The notes beneath the pieces are model-generated. The model ran no database searches. It was not told the origin of the DNA and saw only the letters and a program-made list of their open reading frames with translations. A stretch of DNA of 36,325 nucleotides from Acidimicrobiia bacterium (GTDB lineage Bacteria > Actinomycetota > Acidimicrobiia > IMCC26256 > PALSA-610). The position numbers and the translations under genes are program-made. Of this stretch, positions 1 through 7,939 are shown one piece after another. The stretch lies in the NCBI GenBank assembly GCA_017882905.1, contig JADGOO010000072.1, positions 1 through 36,325 of the forward strand. Reading direction: 5' to 3'. The first letter of the stretch is position 1. Every line of letters starts with the position of its first letter.

Positions 1-23
1 CCGCACTCGGAAGGACGGGGCGC

Positions 24-1790
24 CTAAGGCACCAGGCCGCCGATGCCGCCAACCGCGTCGCACATCCACACGGAACCGAAGAGACCCGACGGCGCTCCCC
101 CGGTGACCTTGTTGTTGCTGATCTGGAAGTCACTCCCGCCGAGCGGACGGCACGTGATCGAGCTCCCGCCCTTGGGCGCGATCGTGAGCTTCGTCGGCGT
201 GGCACCAGATGGCGCCGTCCACTCGAACACGCCGGCAGTCGGCACGCCCAGCGTCACCGGTGCGCCCTTGGCGAGCTCCACGGTCACCGTGGCCGGCGTG
301 TAGGCGACGCCGACGAACGTCTCCCGACCCTTCGTGAGGTGGGCCAGCAGCGTCGAGATGGAGGAGCCCTGCACGCACATCGCTTGCTTGCCGTCGAGCT
401 GCGTGGGCATGCCGATCAAGACGCCGGCGCCGAACGGCGTGCCCGTCGTGTCGACCGCCGTTCCCGTGACGGCGAAACAGGTCCAGTCGTTGGCCGCGCC
501 TTGGTACACGCTCCACGAGCCGTCGCTGCTCTCGCCGATCCGCTGCCACGGCGTCGTGAGCTTCGTCGGAACCTGCGGCACCACCGGGTTCGACGAGGAG
601 GCGCTCATGGCCTTCTCGTAATCGGCCATCGACACGACCTCGCTCGGCGCGGGCGCCTGAATCATGACGGGCGTGCCGAAGTCGAAGAGGTCGGACTGCA
701 CGCGCATCGTGCCGGTGATCGCCGGCGGCGTCACACCCTTGGGCAGACTGTGCGCGATCGAGCCGTACATCGCCGCGAGGTCAAACGTCACGATCGAGCG
801 GCGGAGTCGGTTCTGTGCGTCGACATCGATCTCGATCGAGGCTGGGAACGACGACGGCTTCACCACGACCCGGTAGCGATGCACCGTCGTGCCGCGCACC
901 ACGCCCGCGCCCAGCAACGAGATGGTCGCGCCTTGCTTGCGAAGCTCGTCGAGCACAGCCGACGGATCGACCCCCGGACCGAAGCCCAGACCCGACAACG
1001 AGCCCATCAGCGAGGGGACTCCGCTCATCCCGGTGCTCTCCACGCACGCAGTTCCGAGGCTGGTTCCGACCAGGCCGCGTGTTGCGACTGATGTCGACGT
1101 CGATGGTGCCGGGGGCGACGATGTTGCACTCGACGTCTTGGAGCATCCAGCAGGACGGACCGGCATGTCGATGAGGAGCCAGTGCTTCCCCCGCAACGAA
1201 ACCGGCGTCGGCGCGATCCCAGCGAACGGCGCACTCGGGAGGCTCTGGTAGCGGTGGCCATCAGCGTAGAGCGCCACGATGTCGGCGCCACTCGTCGCGG
1301 CGTTCGGACCGGCACCGTAGTTCGTTCCCGGCCCAGTCACGTTGTCGTTGATGAAGAAGCTGCTGTGCGTCGTGAGCCGCGCCGCGTGGTGGGTGAAGTC
1401 GACGTCGCCGGAGCTGGTCGTGTCGAACGATCCGTTTCCGTCGGTGGGCCCACCACTGGTCATCGTCTCGTGGACCGTGGTTTCGATGTGCGCGGTGCCC
1501 GCCGTCGCCTTGCTGATGTCGGCGATCGTGGCCTTGCCGGTGTGCGTGCCACCGCGCACGACCGCGACGGCACCGACGAGCGCGGCCGCTGCGCCGATCG
1601 CCACGACCGCGCGCCAGCCGCGGGCGCGCCGACGGCGCGCCGCGTTCAGCTCCGCCTCGTCGGCCATCTCCACCGCGACCGTGCCGTGTGCCGCGGCACT
1701 GCGCAGCCGATCTTCGAGCGCGTCGGCGAACGCGTCATCGGGCAGGCCATCGCTGTCGCGGAACGCGTCGCGAAGCTGTTCGTCATCCAT
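24..1790 (-). CDS. Large membrane-anchored anti-sigma-like protein
   Basis: A 588-residue protein whose ATG overlaps the end of the sigma-factor gene (ATGGATGA), so the two are translationally coupled. The start follows a purine-rich AGAGGA. Residues 1-52 are an acidic cytoplasmic segment ending in an Arg cluster. One membrane helix follows at about 55-75 (rich in Ala, Val and Gly), then about 500 extracytoplasmic residues. Near residue 210 the exported part has a Ser/Thr/Pro-rich stretch flanked by cysteines, and several Cys lie in the C-terminal third. I recognise no catalytic motif and no zinc-binding anti-sigma HxxxCxxC motif. The position directly behind an ECF sigma gene is typical of a cognate regulator, so an anti-sigma or sensor role is inferred from context. 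It is much longer than usual anti-sigma factors (about 200-300 residues). Confidence 0.72.
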   Translation of the reverse strand: MDDEQLRDAFRDSDGLPDDAFADALEDRLRSAAAHGTVAVEMADEAELNAARRRRARGWRAVVAIGAAAALVGAVAVVRGGTHTGKATIADISKATAGTAHIETTVHETMTSGGPTDGNGSFDTTSSGDVDFTHHAARLTTHSSFFINDNVTGPGTNYGAGPNAATSGADIVALYADGHRYQSLPSAPFAGIAPTPVSLRGKHWLLIDMPVRPAGCSKTSSATSSPPAPSTSTSVATRGLVGTSLGTACVESTGMSGVPSLMGSLSGLGFGPGVDPSAVLDELRKQGATISLLGAGVVRGTTVHRYRVVVKPSSFPASIEIDVDAQNRLRRSIVTFDLAAMYGSIAHSLPKGVTPPAITGTMRVQSDLFDFGTPVMIQAPAPSEVVSMADYEKAMSASSSNPVVPQVPTKLTTPWQRIGESSDGSWSVYQGAANDWTCFAVTGTAVDTTGTPFGAGVLIGMPTQLDGKQAMCVQGSSISTLLAHLTKGRETFVGVAYTPATVTVELAKGAPVTLGVPTAGVFEWTAPSGATPTKLTIAPKGGSSITCRPLGGSDFQISNNKVTGGAPSGLFGSVWMCDAVGGIGGLVP

Positions 1791-2331
1791 CGTGGTCCTC
1801 TTCTCCTGCGAGCATCCGCCGCAGCCCGGCCCGGGCGCGGCGTAAGAGCGAATCGATCGCGGCCGTGTCACGATCGAGGCGGCGCGCGATCTCGGCCACC
1901 GCGAGATCGTCGCCGTAGCGCAAGGCGAGCACCGCTCGTTGCAACGGCGGGAGGCGTCGGGCACAGGCGAGCAGCTCGGCGCGGTCAACCGCGGCGAAGC
2001 CGTCGGGGGCTTCCTCGGGTTCACTCGAGTGCACCAGCGCGAGCTTGCGCTGCTCGCGCTCGGCACGGCGGAACGCGTCGATCATCTTGTGGCGTGCGAT
2101 GCCGGTGAACCACGCCGCCGACAGCGCGGGCGCGCGTCCTGCCCGCCACGCCGCGAGCGCATCGAGGTAGGTGTCGGCACACACGTCTTCGGCGAGCGGT
2201 CGATCGCCCCCGGTGGCGCGCAGCACGTAGCCGAAGACGGCCGGGAGCGTGGCGCGGTACGCCGCGACGAAGACCTCGACGTCGGCGGCGCTCGCTTCAG
2301 GCAACGGTGACGATGATCTGGAGCCCAGCAC
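1783..2331 (-). CDS. ECF-type RNA polymerase sigma factor
   Basis: A 182-residue sigma-70 family protein of the extracytoplasmic-function group. Region 2 spans about residues 20-90, with the segment AEDVCADTYLDAL and a conserved WFTGIARHKMIDAFRR-like region 2.4. Region 4 spans about 120-175, with LPPLQRAVLALRYGDDLAVAEIA forming the helix-turn-helix entry. I chose the GTG at 2331 because GGAGG lies five bases upstream and the length fits the family; the frame stays open further upstream as low-complexity sequence. It should direct transcription of its own operon and a small regulon, probably held off by the membrane protein encoded next. The divergent DUF4389 gene may share the 235-bp intergenic region. 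Confidence 0.88.
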   Translation of the reverse strand: MLGSRSSSPLPEASAADVEVFVAAYRATLPAVFGYVLRATGGDRPLAEDVCADTYLDALAAWRAGRAPALSAAWFTGIARHKMIDAFRRAEREQRKLALVHSSEPEEAPDGFAAVDRAELLACARRLPPLQRAVLALRYGDDLAVAEIARRLDRDTAAIDSLLRRARAGLRRMLAGEEDHDG

Positions 2332-2531
2332 CACGGCCTCCAGGTCGGCGAACGGATCGCCGATTGCACCGCCATCGCCGGCCGGGCTGTCCCCACCGTC
2401 CGGTGCCGTTTCGACCGGGTCCAACGCCTCCACACCAACTTGTCGTCCGGGCGACACCGAATCCGTCGCGATTGGCCGGCAGCGTGACAGAACCGGCGCC
2501 GGGAATCCACGCGTGCGGGCGCCGGGGCCCG

Positions 2532-2537
2532 TACGGT
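2532..2537 (+). promoter_or_regulatory. Candidate -10 hexamer TACGGT
   Basis: TACGGT lies 29 bases before the GTG at 2567. A transcript starting near 2543 would carry a leader of about 24 nt containing GGAGG. Inferred from sequence only; no convincing -35 was seen. Confidence 0.35.
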
Positions 2538-2566
2538 GGCCGATGCCACGCCCCTTGGAGGTGCCT

Positions 2567-3121
2567 GTGAGCCAGGTCCAGTACTCCTGCGCAGCCCCGG
2601 CCGAACGGGATCGACTCAACGTCGCTCTCCGGCTCCTCTTCGTGATCCCGCACGCGATCGTGCTCGTGGTGTTGCTGCTCGCCGCCTACGTCACCACCAT
2701 CGTGCAGTGGTTCACCATCGTGTTCACCGGCGCCCGCAACGACGGCATGTGGGAGTTCAGCAACAAGGTGCTCGGGTACCTGGCGCGCGTCTCGGCGTAC
2801 CAGCAGCTGCAGCACGATCAGTTCCCCGCGTTCGGTCTGGAGGACCCCACCAGTCCGGTGCAGTACTCGCTCGGCCTTGATCCCGCCGCCGATCGCCTCA
2901 CGAACGGCCTGCGCTTCATCTGGATCATCCCGGCCGCGGTGATCGCCTACTTCCTCAACTTGGCGGCCAACGCGTGCGCGACGGTGTCGTGGTTCATGAT
3001 CCTGTTCACGGGTGTCCAGCCGCCCGCGTTGCACGAGTTCATCGGCAAAGCAGTGCGCTACAACCTGCAGACCACCGCGTACGGGCTGCTGCTCACCGAC
3101 GAGTACCCGACGTTCGCCTGA
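2567..3121 (+). CDS. DUF4389 family membrane protein
   Basis: A 184-residue integral membrane protein built from two similar halves. Each half starts with a Tyr-Ser segment, then ERDRLN/ADRLTN and a hydrophobic stretch (LRLLFVIPHAIVLVVLLLAA, then LRFIWIIPAAVIAYFLN). Each half continues with a W-F-T/M-I-x-F-T-G motif and ends in a region rich in Phe and Tyr. This internal duplication with the IPH segment is characteristic of DUF4389, whose function is unknown. The GTG at 2567 is preferred because GGAGG lies five bases before it. An in-frame ATG at 2543 lacks a ribosome site but could be used by a leaderless transcript. Divergent from the ECF sigma operon. Confidence 0.8.
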   Translation: MSQVQYSCAAPAERDRLNVALRLLFVIPHAIVLVVLLLAAYVTTIVQWFTIVFTGARNDGMWEFSNKVLGYLARVSAYQQLQHDQFPAFGLEDPTSPVQYSLGLDPAADRLTNGLRFIWIIPAAVIAYFLNLAANACATVSWFMILFTGVQPPALHEFIGKAVRYNLQTTAYGLLLTDEYPTFA

Positions 3122-3176
3122 GCCCGCCGGTCGCCGTCGAGGCGTCAGCAGGCCAGGTTCGGGGTAGGACGTCGAG

Positions 3177-3656
3177 ATGCACATCCGACGGATTGCCACG
3201 TTCGCAGCCGGAGCCACCGCGATGTGGTTCCTCGATCCCGCGCAAGGTCACCGCCGCCGGGCCGTGGCGCGCGACAAGGTGCGGTCGCGAGCCAAGCGCA
3301 TCGAGCGCGCCGCCGAGCGCGCTGATCGCTACGAGGCCGGCGTCGTCGCGGGCGAGGAAGCCCGCGCTCGGGGCAAGGGCCGGTACCGCGAGCATGGCTT
3401 CGTTGACCTGCGCGAGCACTTGCGCGGCGAGATCCACCGACAGGGGGTCGTCGATGTGAACGTCGACGTCGACGCCGAGGGGCGCGTCACACTGCGCGGT
3501 GAGGTCGACCGCCGGCACCACGACGACGTCGTGCGCACCGTGACGACGACCGATGGCGTGTCCGAGCTGATCGACCTCACGCACGGTCCGGGCGAACCGG
3601 CGCCCAACAAGGCACCCGCCATCGCCGCGAGCACGATCGCCGCTCGGCGCGTCTAG
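3177..3656 (+). CDS. BON domain protein with N-terminal membrane segment
   Basis: A 159-residue protein. Residues 1-22 are hydrophobic and run into WFLDPAQGHRRRA, a motif seen at the start of many actinobacterial YtxH/BON proteins. A strongly basic, probably helical region follows (about 25-60). Residues about 75-140 match a BON domain, with VNVDVDAEGRVTLRGEVDR and a following helix. BON domains bind membranes or other envelope components; a stress or envelope role is likely but not shown here. AGGA precedes the ATG by nine bases. Its TAG stop overlaps the stop of the convergent isomerase gene within one CTAG. Confidence 0.78.
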   Translation: MHIRRIATFAAGATAMWFLDPAQGHRRRAVARDKVRSRAKRIERAAERADRYEAGVVAGEEARARGKGRYREHGFVDLREHLRGEIHRQGVVDVNVDVDAEGRVTLRGEVDRRHHDDVVRTVTTTDGVSELIDLTHGPGEPAPNKAPAIAASTIAARRV

Positions 3657-4306
3657 CTCGACTGCACCACGCCGAGCGCGCGCAGGCGCCCGGCGAGATC
3701 GAGCGCCCACGCGCGCGGGTCGTCGAGGCCCCACCCCTGTTCGGGGAGGTCGAAGTACTCCACGCTGAGCCGGCCTCGGTAGTCGATGTCGTCGAGGCGC
3801 CTGAAGAGGGCGGCGAAGTCGACCACGCCCGCCGGGTCGTCGACATGCACTTGTGTGTGGCCGGGACGGCCCTGGCGGACCTGCACGTGGTCGGCCCACT
3901 CGAGCAGCTCGAGCGGATCACCACCCCAGTCGCTCACATGGCCGGTGTCGATGAGGAACCGCACGCCAGGCACCGCCGCGGCGAAGGCTCGGATCGTCTC
4001 GGCCGAGTGCACCACCGCGCCCGCCCACGGTTCGCAGAGCGCGCCGGGCGCGGCCCGCCACCAGCGCACCGCACGGTCCCACATGTCGTCGCGCACGCCG
4101 TCGGCCGGCGCCGGCGTGGAGCACCAACCGGGCAGTGGCTTCGGGAAGGCGGTCGGGCAACCGATCGGCAACGCGAGCGTGGCGGGATCGACGCCGACAA
4201 GCGGGTCGATGTGCGCGAAGCCGTCGGCCGCGGCGCGCGCGGCACGCGCCACGACGTCGCCTTCTCGTGCGTAGGTGACGTCGACGACACCGAGCGGGCG
4301 ACTCAC
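3653..4306 (-). CDS. Sugar phosphate isomerase/epimerase-like TIM-barrel protein
   Basis: A 217-residue protein of the xylose isomerase-like / AP endonuclease 2 TIM-barrel superfamily. Candidate metal ligands are the Glu in CEPWAGAVVHS, the Asp and His in FLIDTGHVSDWGGDP, the His in HVQVRQGRPGHTQ and the Glu in RLSVEYFDLPEQG. It is somewhat short for the superfamily (about 250-290). The start is a GTG preceded by GAGGG. It is the third gene of a minus-strand group behind the MaoC and dehydrogenase genes, 44 bases after the latter. The substrate cannot be told; isomerisation or hydrolysis of a catabolic intermediate is possible. Confidence 0.75.
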   Translation of the reverse strand: MSRPLGVVDVTYAREGDVVARAARAAADGFAHIDPLVGVDPATLALPIGCPTAFPKPLPGWCSTPAPADGVRDDMWDRAVRWWRAAPGALCEPWAGAVVHSAETIRAFAAAVPGVRFLIDTGHVSDWGGDPLELLEWADHVQVRQGRPGHTQVHVDDPAGVVDFAALFRRLDDIDYRGRLSVEYFDLPEQGWGLDDPRAWALDLAGRLRALGVVQSS

Positions 4307-4350
4307 GCGAGCCCTCGTGTCGCGGTCGCCGTCACGATGCCGACGTCATG

Positions 4351-5241
4351 TCAGCTCGACATCGACTTCGGCATCACCATGCCGACCTGCTGCAGGTGCT
4401 GTCCGAGGCAGGCATCGAACTTGTCGGCCACGAGCTGCGGCGTCCAGGGGCCGTCGCGCCACATCCAGGCGATCTGCTTCGGCTGCTGGAACAACGTGTA
4501 CGAGTACTCGGTGCGACCGAGGATCTGTCCGTTCACGTGGGCGGCCTGCTCGGAGGCGAGGAATGCCACGAGCGGCGCGTTGAGCGACGGGTCTTCCTCG
4601 GGCGGAACTTCCTTGCCGCTGCGCTCGTACAGCGACGCGGTCATGCGCGTAGCACCGGCCGGCGCGACCGCGTTGACGGTGATGCCATAGCGACCGAGCT
4701 CCAAGGCCCACACGAACGTCATGCCCATGATCGCAGCCTTGGCGGCGCCGTAGTTCGTCTGGCCGAAGTTGCCGCGCAATCCCGCCGACGACGTGATGTT
4801 CACGATGCGGCCATAGCCCTGATCCTTCATCAGCGCGGCCGCGTGGCGCGTCACGTTGAACGTGCCCTTCTGGTGCACGGCGACGACGGCGTCGTAGTCG
4901 CTCTCGTCCATCTTGAGCAGCGACTTGTCGCGCACGATGCCGGCATTGTTGACCACGATGTCGAGGCGGCCGAACGCGTCGACGGCCGTCTGCACGATCT
5001 CGCGGGCGGCGGCGAAGTCGCTCACCGAGCTGCCGTTCGCGACGGCCCGACCGCCGGCGTTCGTGATCTCGGCCACGACCTGGTCGGCAGGGGTCTCGCC
5101 GGTGGCGCTGCCGTCGAGCGCGGCGCCGACGTCGTTGATCACGACCGCGGCACCTTCGGCGGCGAGGCACAGCGCGAACTCGCGGCCGATGCCGCGACCC
5201 GAACCGGTGACGATCGCGACGCGTCCTTCGAGGAGGCCCAT
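4351..5241 (-). CDS. Short-chain dehydrogenase, (3R)-hydroxyacyl-CoA dehydrogenase type
   Basis: A 296-residue SDR. The cofactor motif TGSGRGIG is at residues 12-19, NNAG at about 98-101, and the catalytic Ser151, Tyr164 and Lys168 are present. The segment INDVGAALDG after the second beta strand, plus GNFGQTNYGAAK and APAGATRMT, closely recall the dehydrogenase part of peroxisomal multifunctional enzyme 2 (17-beta-HSD type 4) rather than ordinary FabG. It also has a C-terminal extension past residue 240. The expected reaction is NAD(P)-dependent oxidation of a (3R)-hydroxyacyl-CoA. It follows the MaoC hydratase gene by 14 bases, so the pair could carry out two consecutive beta-oxidation steps. 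The substrate (fatty acyl, sterol side chain or other) is unknown. Confidence 0.86.
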   Translation of the reverse strand: MGLLEGRVAIVTGSGRGIGREFALCLAAEGAAVVINDVGAALDGSATGETPADQVVAEITNAGGRAVANGSSVSDFAAAREIVQTAVDAFGRLDIVVNNAGIVRDKSLLKMDESDYDAVVAVHQKGTFNVTRHAAALMKDQGYGRIVNITSSAGLRGNFGQTNYGAAKAAIMGMTFVWALELGRYGITVNAVAPAGATRMTASLYERSGKEVPPEEDPSLNAPLVAFLASEQAAHVNGQILGRTEYSYTLFQQPKQIAWMWRDGPWTPQLVADKFDACLGQHLQQVGMVMPKSMSS

Positions 5242-5255
5242 CGGTGGCGCGACGC

Positions 5256-5654
5256 TCAGGCGACGACGCAGGTCGCGGCGCCGCGCACGGCCTCGCTGCC
5301 CTTGTCGCTCGTGACCACGAGGTCGACGTCGGCCAGCGTCTCGCCGCCTTCCTCGCGCACCGCGCTGACGACCGCCTTGGCCGTGAGCACATCTCCCGGC
5401 CAGACCTGCTTCGAGAAGCGCACCTGGAACCGGCGGATGCCCTCGGCTCCGAACCAGTCCTTCAGCAGCCGACCGGCGAGCCCCATGGTGAGCATGCCGT
5501 GGCCGAACACCGACGGGTTGCCCACCTGCGTGGCGATCGTGTCGTCGTGGTGCATCGGGTTGAAGTCGCCAGAGGCGCCCGCGTACCTCACGAACATCGT
5601 GCGGGTGAGCGCCGGGAACTCCATGCTGCGCTCCTCACCGACCGAAACCGTCAC
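5256..5654 (-). CDS. MaoC-like (R)-specific enoyl-CoA hydratase
   Basis: A 132-residue single hot-dog-fold protein. The hydratase-2 motif YAGASGDFNPMHHD is at residues 24-37, with catalytic Asp30 and His35; GHGMLTMGLAGRL follows as in (R)-hydratases. The family hydrates trans-2-enoyl-CoA to (3R)-hydroxyacyl-CoA, the substrate of the dehydrogenase encoded just downstream. The GTG start has GGAGGT six bases upstream. It is the first gene of the minus-strand operon facing the TetR gene, and its upstream region holds two TGAC-N6-GTCA inverted repeats. Many actinobacterial MaoC proteins of this size work with a second FAS1-like partner subunit; none is seen here. Confidence 0.86.
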   Translation of the reverse strand: MTVSVGEERSMEFPALTRTMFVRYAGASGDFNPMHHDDTIATQVGNPSVFGHGMLTMGLAGRLLKDWFGAEGIRRFQVRFSKQVWPGDVLTAKAVVSAVREEGGETLADVDLVVTSDKGSEAVRGAATCVVA

Positions 5655-5684
5655 CGGACTACCTCCACGCTGTGGCTCTGCTCA

Positions 5685-5700
5685 CTGACAGGAACGTCAG
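5685..5700. promoter_or_regulatory. Candidate TetR operator A (CTGAC-N6-GTCAG)
   Basis: Perfect 5-bp inverted repeat CTGAC/GTCAG around six bases, 31 bp upstream of the MaoC start. It shares TGAC-N6-GTCA and the right half GTCAGG with the sites at 5754 and 11475. Operator function for the neighbouring TetR protein is inferred. Confidence 0.6.
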
Positions 5701-5752
5701 GGATCGTAACGCAGTGCCCCACCGCCGCGCGAGTGCGGCACGCGCCGCAAAC

Positions 5753-5782
5753 ATGACGCGCCAGTCAGGTTCGGCCTAGCGT
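5753..5782 (+). promoter_or_regulatory. Candidate promoter of the TetR gene
   Basis: ATGACG (5753-5758) as -35, 18 bases, then TAGCGT (5777-5782) as -10. The hexamer ends six bases before the GTG start, suggesting a leaderless transcript. Operator B overlaps the -35, as expected for self-repression. Confidence 0.5.
5754..5767. promoter_or_regulatory. Candidate TetR operator B (TGAC-N6-GTCA)
   Basis: Inverted repeat TGAC/GTCA with a 6-base spacer, followed by GG. It is the second copy of this architecture in the 134-bp MaoC-TetR intergenic region and lies 21 bp before the TetR start. Confidence 0.6.
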
Positions 5783-5788
5783 GGACCC

Positions 5789-6448
5789 GTGCCGCCGAGG
5801 AACACCCCCAGCACGCGGCGGCGCGCCACGCGTCAGGCCCCCGAGCCGGCCACGGCCGGGCGCGAGCTGCGGGCCCGCGGACAGCGCACACAGCGACGCC
5901 TGCTCGACGCCGCGATCGACGTGTTCGCCGAACGTGGCTACCACGCAGCTCGCGTCGACGACATCGTGAAGGCCGCCGCCACGTCGCACGGCACCTTCTA
6001 CCTCTACTTCGCGAACAAAGAAGAGCTCTTCACGGCGCTGGCCGCCGAAGTCGCCGAGCAGATGCGCAGCCTCGCGGGTTCGTTGCCCACGGTGCCGCCG
6101 GGCCCCGAAGGTCTGGCCGTGCTGCGCCTCTGGCTCGAGCAGTTCACCGACCTCTACACGCGCTACGCGCCCGTCGTGCGGGCCTGGACAGAAGCCGAGA
6201 TCGCCGGCGACGGCGTGGGCCGCATCGGCGAAGAGCTGCTCGGCGGATTCTCCGCAACGCTCGGCGAACGCGTCGCGCAGGCCGCACCCACGCAGCTCAA
6301 CGCCGCTGTCGCCGGAGCGGCGCTGCTCGCGATGATCGAGCGCCTCTCGTACTACGTGCTCACCGACCAGATGAAGCTCCGGCGCGACGACGTGATCGAC
6401 ACCCTCGCACGCGTCACCCATGCCGCCCTGTACGGAACGGCCTCGTAG
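5789..6448 (+). CDS. TetR family transcriptional regulator
   Basis: A 219-residue regulator. The first 27 residues are a basic, Arg/Pro-rich extension. The TetR DNA-binding domain follows: RRLLDAAIDVFAERGYHAARVDDIVKAAATSHGTFYLYFANKEEL is the expected helix-turn-helix with its GTFYLYF signature (residues about 36-80). The C-terminal ligand domain is helical and ends with a hydrophobic segment near the dimer interface. The GTG start follows TAGCGT by six bases, so the mRNA may be leaderless. It is divergent from the hydratase-dehydrogenase operon and convergent with the livF end. The two TGAC-N6-GTCA repeats upstream, and a related palindrome before the transporter operon, suggest it represses itself, the oxidation genes and the importer. 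An acyl-CoA ligand is plausible but unproven. Confidence 0.9.
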   Translation: MPPRNTPSTRRRATRQAPEPATAGRELRARGQRTQRRLLDAAIDVFAERGYHAARVDDIVKAAATSHGTFYLYFANKEELFTALAAEVAEQMRSLAGSLPTVPPGPEGLAVLRLWLEQFTDLYTRYAPVVRAWTEAEIAGDGVGRIGEELLGGFSATLGERVAQAAPTQLNAAVAGAALLAMIERLSYYVLTDQMKLRRDDVIDTLARVTHAALYGTAS

Positions 6449-6458
6449 CGACCGGTTG

Positions 6459-7184
6459 CTATTGGTTGGTGAGCATGCGTTGCACGGCGGCGCGCATCTG
6501 CAGGGCGTCGCCCCGCTCGCTGATCTCGCCTTGCGCCAGGAGCAGCGCGTCGTCGGCAATTCCGAGCGCGTGGTCGACGTGCTGTTCGATGATGAGCAAC
6601 GTGGTCCCGGCGTCGCGGATCGTCGCGAGCGTGGCGTAGACCTCGTCGACGATGATCGGTGCGAGGCCGAGCGAGAGCTCGTCGGCGATGAGCAACCGCG
6701 GCTCGTCGACCATCACCCGCGACAGCGAGAGCATGCGCTGCTCGCCGCCCGAGAGCGTGCCCGCCAGCTGCCGGCGCCGTTCACCGAGCCGGGGAAACAG
6801 CTCATAGGCACGCGACACACGGCGCGCCACGTCGGCCTTGTCGCGCCCACGACCGAGCGCGAGGTGCAGGTTCTCCTCCACGCTGAGCGATGCGAAGACC
6901 GACCGGCCCTCCGGCGCGTGCACGATGCCGCGCCGGGCGTACACGTACGCCGGCTTACCGGCGAGCTCCTCGCCGGCGAAGCGCACCGATCCCTTCGTGG
7001 GCACGACCAGCCCTGAGCACACCCGGGCGATCGTGGTCTTCCCGGCGCCGTTCGCGCCGAGGAGCGTGAGCACCCGGCCCGCTTCCACGGCGAACGACAC
7101 GTCGAAGATGGCGTGGAACGGCCCGTAGCCGGCATCGACGTGCTCGAGCTCGAGCAACGGGGGCGGCGCAGGCGTGATGGTCAC
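6459..7184 (-). CDS. livF: Branched-chain amino acid-type ABC transporter ATPase (LivF-like)
   Basis: A 241-residue ABC ATPase. Walker A GANGAGKTT is at residues 43-51. The segment ARRGIVHAPEGRSVFASLSVEENL is the LivF hallmark (the usual form is VPEGR). The signature LSGGEQRMLSLSR, Walker B LLIADELSLGLAP and switch His (IIEQHVDHAL) are complete. The GTG start overlaps the livG stop (GTGA), so it is translationally coupled as the last gene of the operon. It should energise the fused permease together with LivG. The substrate may be an amino acid, a short amide/urea-like compound or a carboxylic acid; the sequence does not decide. Confidence 0.93.
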   Translation of the reverse strand: MTITPAPPPLLELEHVDAGYGPFHAIFDVSFAVEAGRVLTLLGANGAGKTTIARVCSGLVVPTKGSVRFAGEELAGKPAYVYARRGIVHAPEGRSVFASLSVEENLHLALGRGRDKADVARRVSRAYELFPRLGERRRQLAGTLSGGEQRMLSLSRVMVDEPRLLIADELSLGLAPIIVDEVYATLATIRDAGTTLLIIEQHVDHALGIADDALLLAQGEISERGDALQMRAAVQRMLTNQ

Positions 7185-7939
7185 ACCACATCTCCGATGT
7201 AGGCCTTGCGGACCGCGGCGTCGGCGAAGACGTCGTTGGTGCTCCCGGACGCGATGAGCCGACCGAAGTCGAGGACGAACACCCGCGTCACGAGCGCGCG
7301 CACCATCGGCACGTCGTGCTCCACGAGCAGGATCGCGCAGTGCCGCTCCCCGTTCACGTGTTGCAGGATCTGCGAGAGCTCGGCCGTCTCGTTGTGATCG
7401 AGACCCGACGAAGGCTCGTCGAGCAACAACAGCTTCGGGTTCGTCATGAGCGCCCGGCCGATCTCGACCACTCGGCCGCGGCCCAAGCTCAACGCCTCGA
7501 TCGGCCGGTCGGCATCGGCCGTCAGGCTCAACAGCTCGAGCGTCTCTTCGACGCGCGCGAGCTCGTCGGGCTTGGGGCGACCGAGACCGAGCAGATCCTT
7601 CCAGAGCCGGCCGTCGCCACGCCGGGCGCGCTCGGCGACGAACAGGTGCTCGCGCGGTGTCATCCCGGCGAAGAGCTCGATGCGCTGGAACGTGCGCCCG
7701 ATGCCGAGCCGCGCCCGCCGGTGCGTCGGGACGCGCGTGAGATCCTTGCCGTCGAAGCTGATGGTGCCGCCGTCGGGACGCAGCATCCCGAGCAGGCAGT
7801 TGAAGAACGTGGTCTTGCCCGCACCGTTCGGTCCGATCAGGCCGACCATCTCGCCGGCGTCCACATCGAGGGCCACGCCATCGAGTGCGGTGATCCCGGC
7901 GAACGACTTGGTGACGCCACGCGCGTCGAGGAGGGTCAT
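7181..7939 (-). CDS. livG: Branched-chain amino acid-type ABC transporter ATPase (LivG-like)
   Basis: A 252-residue ABC ATPase. Walker A GPNGAGKTT, the LivG-type segment GIGRTFQRIELFAGMTPREHL, Walker B LLLLDEPSSGLDHNE and switch His (LVEHDVPMV) are intact. The ABC signature reads LSLGRGRVVEIGRAL instead of LSGGQ; LivG proteins commonly deviate here, so it need not mean loss of activity. The ATG overlaps the permease stop (ATGA) and its own stop overlaps the livF start, giving tight coupling through the operon. A C-terminal VFADAAVRKAYIGD matches the usual LivG ending. Confidence 0.93.
   Translation of the reverse strand: MTLLDARGVTKSFAGITALDGVALDVDAGEMVGLIGPNGAGKTTFFNCLLGMLRPDGGTISFDGKDLTRVPTHRRARLGIGRTFQRIELFAGMTPREHLFVAERARRGDGRLWKDLLGLGRPKPDELARVEETLELLSLTADADRPIEALSLGRGRVVEIGRALMTNPKLLLLDEPSSGLDHNETAELSQILQHVNGERHCAILLVEHDVPMVRALVTRVFVLDFGRLIASGSTNDVFADAAVRKAYIGDVV

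Noticed and set aside
1080-1180. Frameshift in the anti-sigma-like gene
   Set aside because: The Ser/Thr/Pro-rich stretch could come from two compensating shifts, but the frame is open throughout and such linkers are common in exported proteins. Kept only as a caution.
3653-3656. Shared CTAG stop of the BON and isomerase genes as a functional element
   Set aside because: CTAG is self-complementary and gives TAG on both strands; overlap of convergent stops is an economical but ordinary arrangement.
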